41,393 nucleotides of DNA. It comes from Pseudomonadota bacterium (GTDB lineage Bacteria; Pseudomonadota; Gammaproteobacteria; Steroidobacterales; Steroidobacteraceae). The notes below the pieces were generated by a model. That model searched no databases and was not told the DNA's origin. It worked only from the letters and a program-made list of their open reading frames with translations. Below are positions 22,954-31,070 of this stretch, one piece after another. A program made the position numbers and the translations under genes. Numbering within the stretch: the stretch's first letter is position 1; the number at the start of each line of letters is the position of its first letter. Where the stretch lies: assembly GCA_021851405.1 (NCBI GenBank), contig JAJZDW010000029.1, positions 1-41,393 on the forward strand, written 5' to 3'.

Positions 22954-24798
22954 ATGTCCCTGATCACACTTCGCGATGCGCAGCTCGCCTTTGGCGAGCA
23001 CGCCCTGCTCGATGGCGCCGCCCTGGCGGTGCAAGACGGCGAACGACTCGGCTTCATCGGCCGCAACGGCACCGGCAAATCCACGGTACTGAAGGTCATT
23101 GCCGGACTGACTGCGCTCGATGACGGGGAGGTGCAGCGCCGCTCGGGCCTGCGCATCGCCTACGTCGAACAAGAGCCGCTGATGGCGGCGAGCTCGACCG
23201 TGAGCGAGAGCTTGATGGAGCGGGCACGCACCCTCACACACGCCACGGCCTGCTCGGCCGAAGAGCTGCACGGGGCGGATCGCGAGCGCTGGCAGCTGCT
23301 CTCGCGCCTGGCGGAATTCCTGCAGCGCTTCGGCCTCGACGATGCCCGGGACTCGCATCAGCTCTCCGGCGGAGAGCGCAAACGCGCCGCGCTCGCCCTC
23401 GCGTTCGCCTCCTCGCCCGATCTGCTGCTGCTCGATGAGCCGACCAACCACCTCGACATCGAGGGCATCGCCACGCTCGAGGCGTTCACGCAGAGAGTCC
23501 CGGCCGCGATCATCGTGACGCACGATCGAGCATTCCTCGATGCCATCGCCTCGCGCATCATCGAGCTGGACCGCGGCGTGATCCGCTCCTACCCCGGCAA
23601 CTTCGCCGCCTACGAGAGCCGGCGGGACGACGAGAAGGTCGCCGAGGACCTGGCGCGGCGCCGTTTCGAGAAATTCTGGGCCCAGGAGGAAGTCTGGATC
23701 CGCAAGGGCGTCGAAGCCCGCCGCACGCGCAACGAAGGTCGGGTGCGACGCTTAGAGCGCTTGCGCGAGGAGCGGCTCGAGCGACGCGACCGGCTCGGCA
23801 GCATCAAACTCGCACTCGATTCCGGCGAGCGCTCCGGGCGGCTGGTCGCGGAGCTCATCGACGTGCGCCAGAGCTTCGGCGGACGAACCCTGATCCAAGA
23901 GTTCTCCACCCGCATCATGCGCGGCGACCGAGTCGGTCTCATCGGCCCGAACGGAGCCGGCAAGTCGACGCTGTTGCGCATCATTCTCGGCCAACTCACG
24001 CCCGAGCACGGCAGTGTGCGGCTCGGCACCCACCTGCAGGTGGCTTACTTCGATCAGATGCGCGAGCAGCTCGACCCTGAGGCCACGCTCGCCGAAGCCA
24101 TCAGTCCGGGCTCGGAGTGGATCACGATCGGTACCGAGCGCAAGCACATCATGACCTATCTCGGGGACTTCCTCTTCCCGCCGCATCGCGCCAAGTCCCC
24201 GGTGCGCATGCTCTCGGGCGGTGAACGCAACCGATTGTTCCTGGCGCGGCTGTTCGCCCGGCCGGCGAATCTGCTGGTGCTCGATGAGCCGACCAACGAT
24301 CTGGATATCGATTCGCTCGAGCTGCTCGAGCAGCGCCTGCAGGACTACACCGGCACGCTGCTGCTGGTGAGCCACGACCGGCGCTTCCTCGACAATGTCG
24401 TCACGCAGACCATTGCCGCCGAGGGCGGCGGAGAATGGCGTGCCTACGTGGGCGGTTACACGGACTGGCTGCGCCAGCGGCCCCAGACGCGCACGCCGCA
24501 ACCACGGGCCGAGAGCCCGGTGCTCACAGAGACGGCGCCACTGCCGACCAAGCGCGCCGCGCGCCCGGCGCGCCTCGGCTACATGGAGGGACGCGAACTG
24601 GCGGCGCTGCCCGGACAGATCGAGGCGCTCGAGCAGGAACAAGGCGAGATCGGCGCACGCCTGAGTCAACCCGATTACCAGGACGGCGGCCATGAGCGCA
24701 TCCGCGCCGACGGCACGCGGCTCAATGAGCTCACCGCGGAACTCGAGCGCTGCTACGCGCGCTGGGAAGAACTCGAAGCGCGCCGCGGCGCGGGCTGA
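22954..24798 (+). CDS. uup: ABC-F ATPase Uup (614 aa)
   Basis: Two ABC domains lie in one chain: Walker A GRNGTGKST and signature LSGGERKRAA with DEPTNHLD in the first, GPNGAGKST, LSGGERNRLF and DEPTNDLD in the second. The linker and a C-terminal coiled coil (about 545-612, RAARPARLGYMEGRELAALP onward) mark it as Uup rather than EttA or Ybit. There are no membrane segments: ABC-F proteins bind the ribosome E site or, for Uup, branched DNA and ribosomal precursors. The start ATG at 22954 is right for the family. It ends one base before the convergent Usp gene. Confidence 0.93.
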   Translation: MSLITLRDAQLAFGEHALLDGAALAVQDGERLGFIGRNGTGKSTVLKVIAGLTALDDGEVQRRSGLRIAYVEQEPLMAASSTVSESLMERARTLTHATACSAEELHGADRERWQLLSRLAEFLQRFGLDDARDSHQLSGGERKRAALALAFASSPDLLLLDEPTNHLDIEGIATLEAFTQRVPAAIIVTHDRAFLDAIASRIIELDRGVIRSYPGNFAAYESRRDDEKVAEDLARRRFEKFWAQEEVWIRKGVEARRTRNEGRVRRLERLREERLERRDRLGSIKLALDSGERSGRLVAELIDVRQSFGGRTLIQEFSTRIMRGDRVGLIGPNGAGKSTLLRIILGQLTPEHGSVRLGTHLQVAYFDQMREQLDPEATLAEAISPGSEWITIGTERKHIMTYLGDFLFPPHRAKSPVRMLSGGERNRLFLARLFARPANLLVLDEPTNDLDIDSLELLEQRLQDYTGTLLLVSHDRRFLDNVVTQTIAAEGGGEWRAYVGGYTDWLRQRPQTRTPQPRAESPVLTETAPLPTKRAARPARLGYMEGRELAALPGQIEALEQEQGEIGARLSQPDYQDGGHERIRADGTRLNELTAELERCYARWEELEARRGAG

Positions 24799-25773
24799 CT
24801 AGCGCATCGGGCGCGACCGGCCCATCCAGGCATTCACCGCGGCGCTGCGCGTCGCCGGCGGCAGCGCCTGCGCGGCGTGCTCACGCGTATGATGCGCTAC
24901 CCGTTCACTCGCCACCGCCTCATCCGGTTTGATCAGCACGAAGTCGCTCTCGAGCGCCTCGACCAGCGTCGAGGTGAGGCTGCCGACGAGTTCCACCGCG
25001 ACCTTGCGGTGCGCCAGCGCCCCGAGCGCCATCACGTCGTAGTCACGCCCCGCGGCGAAGCTCGCGAGCTCGTGCTCAGGCGTACCGGCGAGAATGTGGG
25101 CATGGTGCTCATCGAGATCGGCCTGGCGCGCCAGCGCCCGCAGCCGCGCGGCCCGCGTGCGGCTCGCGACGCTGTCGGAGGGCATGCGCTCGGCGTACAC
25201 GAGTTCGAGTTCCCCGCCCGTCGCCAGCGCGAGCCGCCGGGCAATCCTGATGATCGAGCTCGCGAGCCCCGCGGTTTCGTCATCCGACACGTCGATCGCC
25301 GCGGCGATGCGCAGCCGTTTGCGCCAATGGCGGTGGCGCACCAGAGCGAGCGTCGCCGGGCAGGTGCGCATCAATTGCCAGTCGTTCTCGTCGAATGCGC
25401 TGTGTCCGCGCCGATCGATGCCGCCGGCCGCCTTCATGACGAACTCGGCGCGACTGTGCACCACCTTGCGCACCACCCCTTCATACAGGGGACTTTCGCA
25501 AGCCGCATCGATGGCCACGGCCGAGACCGCCGGATCGATCAGTTTACGCTGCTCGGTGAGGTACGCCTTGGCACGCCCGACGCACTCGGCGAGTGCCTTG
25601 TCGTGCCCGGTGCTCTGGTAATCATGCTTCAGCGCGTAGGCCTGCTCGGCATCGCACATGAACAGTTCCAGACCGAACCCGAAGGAACGCGCCAGTGCCG
25701 CCGCCTTCGCCAGCAACACCGTATCGGACGGCGCGTGCTGTGCCACGGCCAGTATCGAGTTCGTCTTGCCCAT
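24799..25773 (-). CDS. Tandem universal stress protein, UspE-like (324 aa)
   Basis: Two UspA folds follow each other. The second has the ATP-binding-type signature in [20 protein letters not shown] followed by [20 protein letters not shown], and both start with a Rossmann-like strand ([40 protein letters not shown]). UspE-type proteins are induced by starvation and other stress and help survival. The chosen ATG at 25773 ([10 protein letters not shown]) starts the first fold; the frame is open further upstream but reads as R/G/A-rich non-coding sequence. Its stop abuts the uup stop. It is 140 bp downstream of the phosphorylase gene on the same strand and may share its transcript. Confidence 0.88.
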   Translation of the reverse strand: MGKTNSILAVAQHAPSDTVLLAKAAALARSFGFGLELFMCDAEQAYALKHDYQSTGHDKALAECVGRAKAYLTEQRKLIDPAVSAVAIDAACESPLYEGVVRKVVHSRAEFVMKAAGGIDRRGHSAFDENDWQLMRTCPATLALVRHRHWRKRLRIAAAIDVSDDETAGLASSIIRIARRLALATGGELELVYAERMPSDSVASRTRAARLRALARQADLDEHHAHILAGTPEHELASFAAGRDYDVMALGALAHRKVAVELVGSLTSTLVEALESDFVLIKPDEAVASERVAHHTREHAAQALPPATRSAAVNAWMGRSRPMR

Positions 25774-25913
25774 GCCGCCGGACCCTCTCGAGGCAGGTTT
25801 CAGCCGGCATCCCGGCCGTGCCAAGGCAGCAGGGTTGCATAGGCCTCGATGACGCACCATCCGCACTGTCCCTGATGCCCCCTCGGGTTTGCGAGAGCCC
25901 CCATCCGCTGCGC

Positions 25914-27650
25914 TCAGCGCAGATATGCCTCGGTGGCGTAGCGGCGCATCATGCGCTGACTGTTGAAATAGGCAGCATTCGCGCCGATCACACTCGTCAT
26001 GATGCGCACCCACGGCTCGCGCTCGCCGGCCGGGGCGTAATAGAGCGGCAGCACCACCTGCTCGAGCTTCTGGTACAGCGAGGCGGCATCCTCGATCGCC
26101 CAGCCGGTGACCCCCTCGATGCACCCCTCGATCCACCATCCGTCGAGCACCGAGAGGCTCGGCACCCCGTTGAAGGCGGCCTTCATCCCGCTCGTGCCGG
26201 AGGCCTCGAGCGGCGGCAGCGGCGTGTTGACCCACACATCGACGCCCGAGACCATCAGCAGCGCCACATCCAGGTCATAGTCGGGCAAATAGGCGACGCT
26301 CACGGTTCCGGCCAGCTCACGCGCAAATTGGTGCAACTCGACAATCAGACGCTTGCCCTCCTCGTCGCGCGCATGTGCCTTGCCGGACAGCACGATCTGC
26401 AGCGGATAGCGCTGCGCGATGGACTTCAGCCGCGCGAGGTCCGCGAACAGCATCGCGGGGCGCTTGTAGGCCGTCATCCGCCGTGCCAGCCCCAGGGTGG
26501 CCACGTGCGGATCGAGCACGACGCCACAGGCCGTTTGCACGGCCGCCACGAGCGCCTGCTTTGCCTTGGCATGGGCCTCGAGCAGCTGCGCCGGCGGAAT
26601 CCCGTGAACCCGCCCGAGCAGCTCTGGCTCGTGGCACCACCCGGCGATGTACCGGTCATACAGCTCGCGAAAGCTCGGCGCGCTCCAGGTATAGGGGTGC
26701 ACACCATTGGTGATCGCGCGCACCGCATACCCCGGATACATCCGCGCCGACACTTCGGCATGCCGTTTGGCCACACCGTTGACGAAATCGCTGACGTTCA
26801 GGGCAAGCTGAGTCATGTTGAGCTCATCGGTACCGCCGAGCGCGGTGAGCGTCTTGAAGTCGATCGGGCCATGCTCGGTGCCCGGCTCATTCGGTTGCGG
26901 AGCCTTGTGGTTGTTGTATCCGTAGACGCTGCTGGCAAAGAGCCGCTTGACCAGCTCGTAGGGAAACCGGTCATGTCCGGCCTCCACGGGCGTATGGGTC
27001 GTGAACCGGCACAGATCCCGCACCCGCGGCAGGTCGTACTGCGCCTCACCGGGACGCACATCATCGGCGCGATAGGCGAAGCGGCGCAGCAGCTCGACGC
27101 CGAGCAGCGCCGAGTGCCCCTCGTTCATGTGATACGCGGTGATCTCGAAACCGAGCGCCCTCAGGATGCGCGCACCGCCGAGTCCGAGCACCATCTCCTG
27201 CTTCAGACGGTACGCATCGTCACCCCCATAGAGCGCGTCGGTAATCCGGCGGTCCTCCACGGTGTTCTCCGCCAGATCGGTATCAAGCAGCAGCACCGGC
27301 GCGCTGCCACCGCTACGGCCCTCGATGACATACAGCCAGGCATGCACCCACACCGGACGATCCTCGATGCGCACCGCCACCTTGGCGTCGAGCGGATGGG
27401 CCCAACGGGCCGGATCCCAACTCGTCGAACGCTCGATCTGTGCCCCGTCCGCCCCGATCTCCTGACGGAAATACCCGGCCCGGCTCACCAAGGTCACCCC
27501 GACGAGCGGCAGCGACAGGTCGGCCGCCGAGCGCAGCGTATCGCCGGCGAGGACGCCGAGGCCGCCGGCATAGGTCGGGATCTCGTTGCGCAGCGCGATC
27601 TCCATCGAAAAATACGCCACGCGCGGCAGGGTCACAAACTCATCGAGCAT
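25914..27650 (-). CDS. glgP: Short alpha-glucan phosphorylase, GT35 (578 aa)
   Basis: The enzyme releases glucose-1-phosphate from glycogen or maltodextrin with phosphate and pyridoxal phosphate. Family landmarks are [81 protein letters not shown] and the PLP-lysine region [16 protein letters not shown]. At 578 residues it belongs to the short archaeal/Thermus-type branch, not the 800-aa E. coli GlgP. The start at 27650 ([10 protein letters not shown]) is chosen over 27671. It diverges from the single Usp at 27862 over a 211 bp gap holding a long inverted repeat, and is followed by the tandem Usp. Context suggests use of glycogen during starvation or oxygen lack. Confidence 0.92.
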   Translation of the reverse strand: MLDEFVTLPRVAYFSMEIALRNEIPTYAGGLGVLAGDTLRSAADLSLPLVGVTLVSRAGYFRQEIGADGAQIERSTSWDPARWAHPLDAKVAVRIEDRPVWVHAWLYVIEGRSGGSAPVLLLDTDLAENTVEDRRITDALYGGDDAYRLKQEMVLGLGGARILRALGFEITAYHMNEGHSALLGVELLRRFAYRADDVRPGEAQYDLPRVRDLCRFTTHTPVEAGHDRFPYELVKRLFASSVYGYNNHKAPQPNEPGTEHGPIDFKTLTALGGTDELNMTQLALNVSDFVNGVAKRHAEVSARMYPGYAVRAITNGVHPYTWSAPSFRELYDRYIAGWCHEPELLGRVHGIPPAQLLEAHAKAKQALVAAVQTACGVVLDPHVATLGLARRMTAYKRPAMLFADLARLKSIAQRYPLQIVLSGKAHARDEEGKRLIVELHQFARELAGTVSVAYLPDYDLDVALLMVSGVDVWVNTPLPPLEASGTSGMKAAFNGVPSLSVLDGWWIEGCIEGVTGWAIEDAASLYQKLEQVVLPLYYAPAGEREPWVRIMTSVIGANAAYFNSQRMMRRYATEAYLR

Positions 27651-27712
27651 ATTCGTCGCACCGGGTCGCACTCGGTCTGAGTTTTCCCACTATAGCCCCT
27701 GGTACGCGCCGG

Positions 27713-27767
27713 ACAATACGTATCGATCGAGCGCCGCGAGCCGCTCGTCGAGGCAACTACGTATTGT
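27713..27767. repeat. Inverted repeat in the glgP/usp divergent promoter region
   Basis: ACAATACGTA at 27713-27722 and its exact complement TACGTATTGT at 27758-27767 are 35 bp apart, and inner arms CGAGCG/CGCTCG extend the symmetry. Each outer arm also contains the palindrome TACGTA. It lies between the phosphorylase and Usp genes, so it is either a pair of operators for one regulator or a cruciform/hairpin. Confidence 0.75.
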
Positions 27768-27861
27768 GAGCCAGGTGCCGCGCAGACCATGCTCCCAGTG
27801 TGGATGCGAGCTGGAGCTGACATCCGCTCCGGCGAACCCATCCGACGCGGAGAGCCTGCGG

Positions 27862-28323
27862 ATGTACAAAAAAATACTGGTTCCGATCGACGGCAGCCCG
27901 GCCTCGAACCTCGGGTTCGAGGAGGCGATCAAACTCTCACTGGACCAGCGGGCGCAGCTGCGCATCCTGCACGTGCTCAATGAGTGGCTGCTCATCACCC
28001 CGGACACCGCCGCTGTCAACATCGGTGACATCCAGGACGAGATGCGCCGCAGCGGCGATGCGTTGCTCACGGAAGCGCAGGCCCGCGCCCAGGCTGCGGG
28101 AGTCGATGCAACCACGGCGCTCATCGAACAGATGGGCACGCCGGTGGGTGCGGCCATTCTGCGTCACGCCGAGGACTGGCCCGCGGACCTGATCGTCTGC
28201 GGTACGCATGGAAGGCGCGGCGTACGTCGCCTGGTGCTGGGCAGCGACGCCGAATACATCATACGGCACACGCACATCCCGGTTCTGTTGCGCCGCCACC
28301 CGGAGCCGAGCGACAAGAGGTAG
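27862..28323 (+). CDS. Universal stress protein, UspA family (153 aa)
   Basis: A single Usp fold with the opening strand YKKILVPIDGSPASNLGFEE and the ATP-binding-type end VCGTHGRRGVRRLVLGSDAE followed by YIIRHTHIPVLLRR (G-2x-G-9x-G(S/T) pattern). It is the first gene of a plus-strand run: Usp, CBS, HPF, GltD-like, NifJ. The ATG at 27862 with a GGAGAGCCTGCGG leader is used. Usp proteins of this type accumulate under starvation, anoxia and oxidative stress. Confidence 0.92.
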   Translation: MYKKILVPIDGSPASNLGFEEAIKLSLDQRAQLRILHVLNEWLLITPDTAAVNIGDIQDEMRRSGDALLTEAQARAQAAGVDATTALIEQMGTPVGAAILRHAEDWPADLIVCGTHGRRGVRRLVLGSDAEYIIRHTHIPVLLRRHPEPSDKR

Positions 28324-28367
28324 AGACGTCCGCGAAGCGCGGCGCATCGCACAGAGGAGATCCGCAC

Positions 28368-28844
28368 ATGCTCGTCGAGAACATCATGTCCCGTGACGTC
28401 CAGTGCTGTCGGGCGGAGGATACGCTCGCGCATGCCGCTGAACTGATGTGGCGCCACGACTGCGGCGCGCTGCCGGTGTGTGGCCGCGGCAGCGGCCAGA
28501 AGCTCATCGGCATCATCACCGACCGCGACATCTGCATGCACGCGCTGTTCGGCGGCAAAGCGCTCGCCGAACTGAGCGTCGGCGGCGGGATGTCCAAGAC
28601 CGTGCACAGCCTGCACCCGTCTGATTCTCTGGCGCAGGCCGAGCGGGTGATGCGCGAGTCGCGCGTGCGGCGTCTGCCGGTGATCGATCACGACGGTAGG
28701 CTGCTCGGCATGCTCTCGCTGGCCGATCTGGCGCGCGAGGCGGCACGCGAACGGACCCAGTCGCGCAAGGAAATCAACGAAACCGACGTCGGCCACACCC
28801 TGGCGGCGATCTGTACCGCGCCGCGGCGATCGCTGGCCGCATGA
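28368..28844 (+). CDS. CBS-domain pair protein (158 aa)
   Basis: Two CBS motifs make one Bateman module: MLVENIMSRDVQCCRAEDTL to ITDRDICMHAL at residues 1-60, and MSKTVHSLHPSDSLAQAERV to LSLADLAREAA at 75-126. Such modules bind AMP, ATP or NADH and sense energy state. There is no fused enzyme. A GAGGAGA ribosome site precedes the ATG. It is 44 bp behind the Usp gene and overlaps the frame that enters the HPF gene. Free CBS pairs are frequent in stress and low-oxygen regulons. Confidence 0.92.
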   Translation: MLVENIMSRDVQCCRAEDTLAHAAELMWRHDCGALPVCGRGSGQKLIGIITDRDICMHALFGGKALAELSVGGGMSKTVHSLHPSDSLAQAERVMRESRVRRLPVIDHDGRLLGMLSLADLAREAARERTQSRKEINETDVGHTLAAICTAPRRSLAA

Positions 28845-28885
28845 GCGGCTGCGGATCGCACGCCTCGACACCGAAGGGAGCGAAG

Positions 28886-29350
28886 ATGACATTTCCGGTC
28901 GTGGTGAGTTTCCAGCAGATGGCGCCCTCCTCGGCGCTGCGCAGTCGCGTCCGCGAGCTTGCCGAGCGGCTCGAGCGATTCAGCCCGAACATTCTGCGCT
29001 GCCGGGTCTGGATCGAGCGTCCCGCCCGCCACCAGCAGCAAGGCGTGCTGCATGCCGTGCGGATTGATGTCGCGGTGCCCGATGAGCACATTCTCGTCGG
29101 GCATGCGCATGCGGCCGATCCGGCTCACGAAGATCCCTACGTGGCAGTGCGTGACGCCTTCAACGCCGCGCGCCACCAGTTGCAGAATTATGAGCGCCGG
29201 CGGCGCGGGGAGATCAAGCGTCACCACGGGCTGGCACAGCCGGCCCCGAAGCCCATCCGCGCCGCGCACGCGCCCCGTGCCTCCGCGCCTCGAACCGCGG
29301 CCCTGCGGACCCGGGGCGGCTCGGGTGCGGAACGCACGGCGCGCCGCTGA
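28886..29350 (+). CDS. Ribosome hibernation factor, HPF/RaiA-like (154 aa)
   Basis: The first 100 residues show the S30AE fold: TFPVVVSFQQMAPSSALRSR, VRELAERLERFSPNILRCRV, WIERPARHQQQGVLHAVRID and VAVPDEHILVGHAHAADPAH, followed by a helix with YVAVRDAFNAARHQLQNYER. These proteins sit in the decoding centre of the 30S subunit and keep ribosomes idle. The last 45 residues form a basic R/A/P-rich tail, not the long-HPF dimerisation domain. The start at 28886 (MTFPVVV) is preferred for the fold; an upstream ATG at 28841 is less likely. Usp, CBS, HPF and Fe-S genes here look like one dormancy-type operon. Confidence 0.85.
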   Translation: MTFPVVVSFQQMAPSSALRSRVRELAERLERFSPNILRCRVWIERPARHQQQGVLHAVRIDVAVPDEHILVGHAHAADPAHEDPYVAVRDAFNAARHQLQNYERRRRGEIKRHHGLAQPAPKPIRAAHAPRASAPRTAALRTRGGSGAERTARR

Positions 29351-29422
29351 GCGCTCCGCGCGATCGGCGGCGTGCTCGGGGTTCCTCCGGGTCCGCAACG
29401 GGCGGCGCGCGGGAGCGTAGCG

Positions 29423-31060
29423 ATGAATCTGCCTCGATCCGACTTCACCCCGCCGGTTGATCTGCTCGCCGCGCCCGGCACCGGCCCGGTACGGGCACGA
29501 CGACCGGTGTATGTCGATCTGCAGGCTCCGTGCAATCACGCCTGTCCGGCCGGAGAGAATGTCCAAGGCTGGCTCGCGCTCGCCCGTGCCGGGCGCGAGC
29601 AGGACGCGTGGCGGGCATTGCTCGCGGACAATCCGCTCCCCGCGGTGCACGGACGAGTCTGCTATCACCCGTGCGAGCGCGCATGCAACCGTGCGCAGCT
29701 CGACAGCGCCGTGGCAATTCACGCGGTGGAGCGCTTTCTGGCCGATCAGGCGTCGCTCGAACACTGGCCCGCCGCAGCACCGGCGGCGCCGAGCGGCCGA
29801 CGGGTGCTCGTAGTCGGCTCCGGACCTGCCGGCCTTTCATGCGCCTACCACCTCGCGCGATTCGGACACACCGTCGAGGTGTACGAGGCCGAGGCCCATG
29901 CCGGTGGGATGCTGCGCTTTGGCATCCCGGCCTACCGACTGCCCCGTGCCGTGCTCGATGAGGAAATCGCCCGCATCGAGGCGCTTGGCGTGACGTTCCG
30001 CTTCAACAACAGGGTCGATGATGTGCGCAGCGCGCAGCAGACCGGACGGTTCGATGCGGTGTTCCTCGCGATTGGCGCCGGTGTCGCCACTCACTTGGAG
30101 CTGCCGGCGCGCGATGCGGCCCGCGTCGTGGATGCGGTTACGCTGCTGCACGGCATCGGCGCCGGCGAGCGGCCCTGCCTCGGCCGACGCGTCATCGTCT
30201 ACGGAGGTGGCAACACCGCCCTGGACGCGGCGCGCAGCGCGCGGCGGCTCGGCGCCGACGACACGCTCATCGTCTATCGTAGAGACCGAGCCCACATGCC
30301 CGCGCATGCCGCTGAATTCGACCAGGCGATTGCCGAGGGCATCCAGTTCAGATGGCTGACGACGATCCGCGCAGCGGTCGGCCCTGACCTGCTCGTGGAG
30401 CAGATGACGCTCGATGCCGACGGCCGGCCGCAGCCGACCGGCCAAGTCGAGCGGCTCAGCGCCGATGCGCTGGTGCTGGCACTCGGTCAGCAGACCGACC
30501 CGGCCGTGCTGCACCGCCTGGAGGGTGTCGAGTTCACCCCCGACGGTGGTATGCGCGTCGAGGCCACCCTGATGACCGGCTGCCCGGGCGTGTTCGCCGG
30601 CGGCGACATGGTCAGTGGCGATAGGACCGTGACGGTGTCGGTCGGTCACGGCAAACGGGCCGCTCGCCACATCGATGCGTTCCTGCGCACCCGCACGGTA
30701 CGCGAGCCACCGGCGGCGCGGCTCGCGGACTTCGCCGGCCTGCACCTGCCGTTCTACAGCGACGCCGAACGGCGCGAGGCGCCGCTGCTGCCGGTTGCGG
30801 CACGCACCGCGGGGTTCGCCGAGATCGCGGCGAGCCTCAGCGCAGAGCAGGCACACTACGAGGCGCAACGCTGTCTGTCCTGCGGCAACTGCTTCGAGTG
30901 TGATCAGTGCTATGCGGCCTGCCCGCAGCAGGCGATCGAGAAGCTCGCACCTGCACACGGCTATCGAATCCAGTATGCGCGCTGCACCGGCTGTGCGGTG
31001 TGTTTCGAGACCTGTCCATGCCATGCGCTGGAGATGACGGACGAACCGGCACAGGCCTAG
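29423..31060 (+). CDS. GltD-like NAD(P)/FAD oxidoreductase with C-terminal 2[4Fe-4S] ferredoxin (545 aa)
   Basis: The N-terminus holds the cysteine-rich Fe-S helical domain of GltD (CNHACPAGENVQGWLALARA, then CYHPCERACNRAQLD). A FAD Rossmann motif follows (RVLVVGSGPAGLSCAYHLAR) and an NAD(P) motif (RVIVYGGGNTALDAARSARR). At the C-terminus are two ferredoxin-type clusters, CLSCGNCFECDQCYAACPQQ and CTGCAVCFETCPCHALEM. There is no GltB partner; the next gene, 10 bp on, is the pyruvate:ferredoxin oxidoreductase, so this subunit most likely passes its electrons to or from NAD(P). The start is the ATG at 29423 with a GGGAG site. Confidence 0.88.
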   Translation: MNLPRSDFTPPVDLLAAPGTGPVRARRPVYVDLQAPCNHACPAGENVQGWLALARAGREQDAWRALLADNPLPAVHGRVCYHPCERACNRAQLDSAVAIHAVERFLADQASLEHWPAAAPAAPSGRRVLVVGSGPAGLSCAYHLARFGHTVEVYEAEAHAGGMLRFGIPAYRLPRAVLDEEIARIEALGVTFRFNNRVDDVRSAQQTGRFDAVFLAIGAGVATHLELPARDAARVVDAVTLLHGIGAGERPCLGRRVIVYGGGNTALDAARSARRLGADDTLIVYRRDRAHMPAHAAEFDQAIAEGIQFRWLTTIRAAVGPDLLVEQMTLDADGRPQPTGQVERLSADALVLALGQQTDPAVLHRLEGVEFTPDGGMRVEATLMTGCPGVFAGGDMVSGDRTVTVSVGHGKRAARHIDAFLRTRTVREPPAARLADFAGLHLPFYSDAERREAPLLPVAARTAGFAEIAASLSAEQAHYEAQRCLSCGNCFECDQCYAACPQQAIEKLAPAHGYRIQYARCTGCAVCFETCPCHALEMTDEPAQA

Positions 31061-31070
31061 ATCCCCTGCC

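Noticed and set aside
25695-27680. A 661-codon open frame on the plus strand opposite the phosphorylase gene
   Set aside because: It is a mirror of a strongly coding minus-strand gene in high-GC DNA; its residues are R/H/P/G-rich with no recognisable domain.
27651-27861. FNR/ANR box in the divergent promoter of the stress cluster
   Set aside because: No TTGAT-N4-ATCAA or close variant was found; the inverted repeat there has a different sequence.
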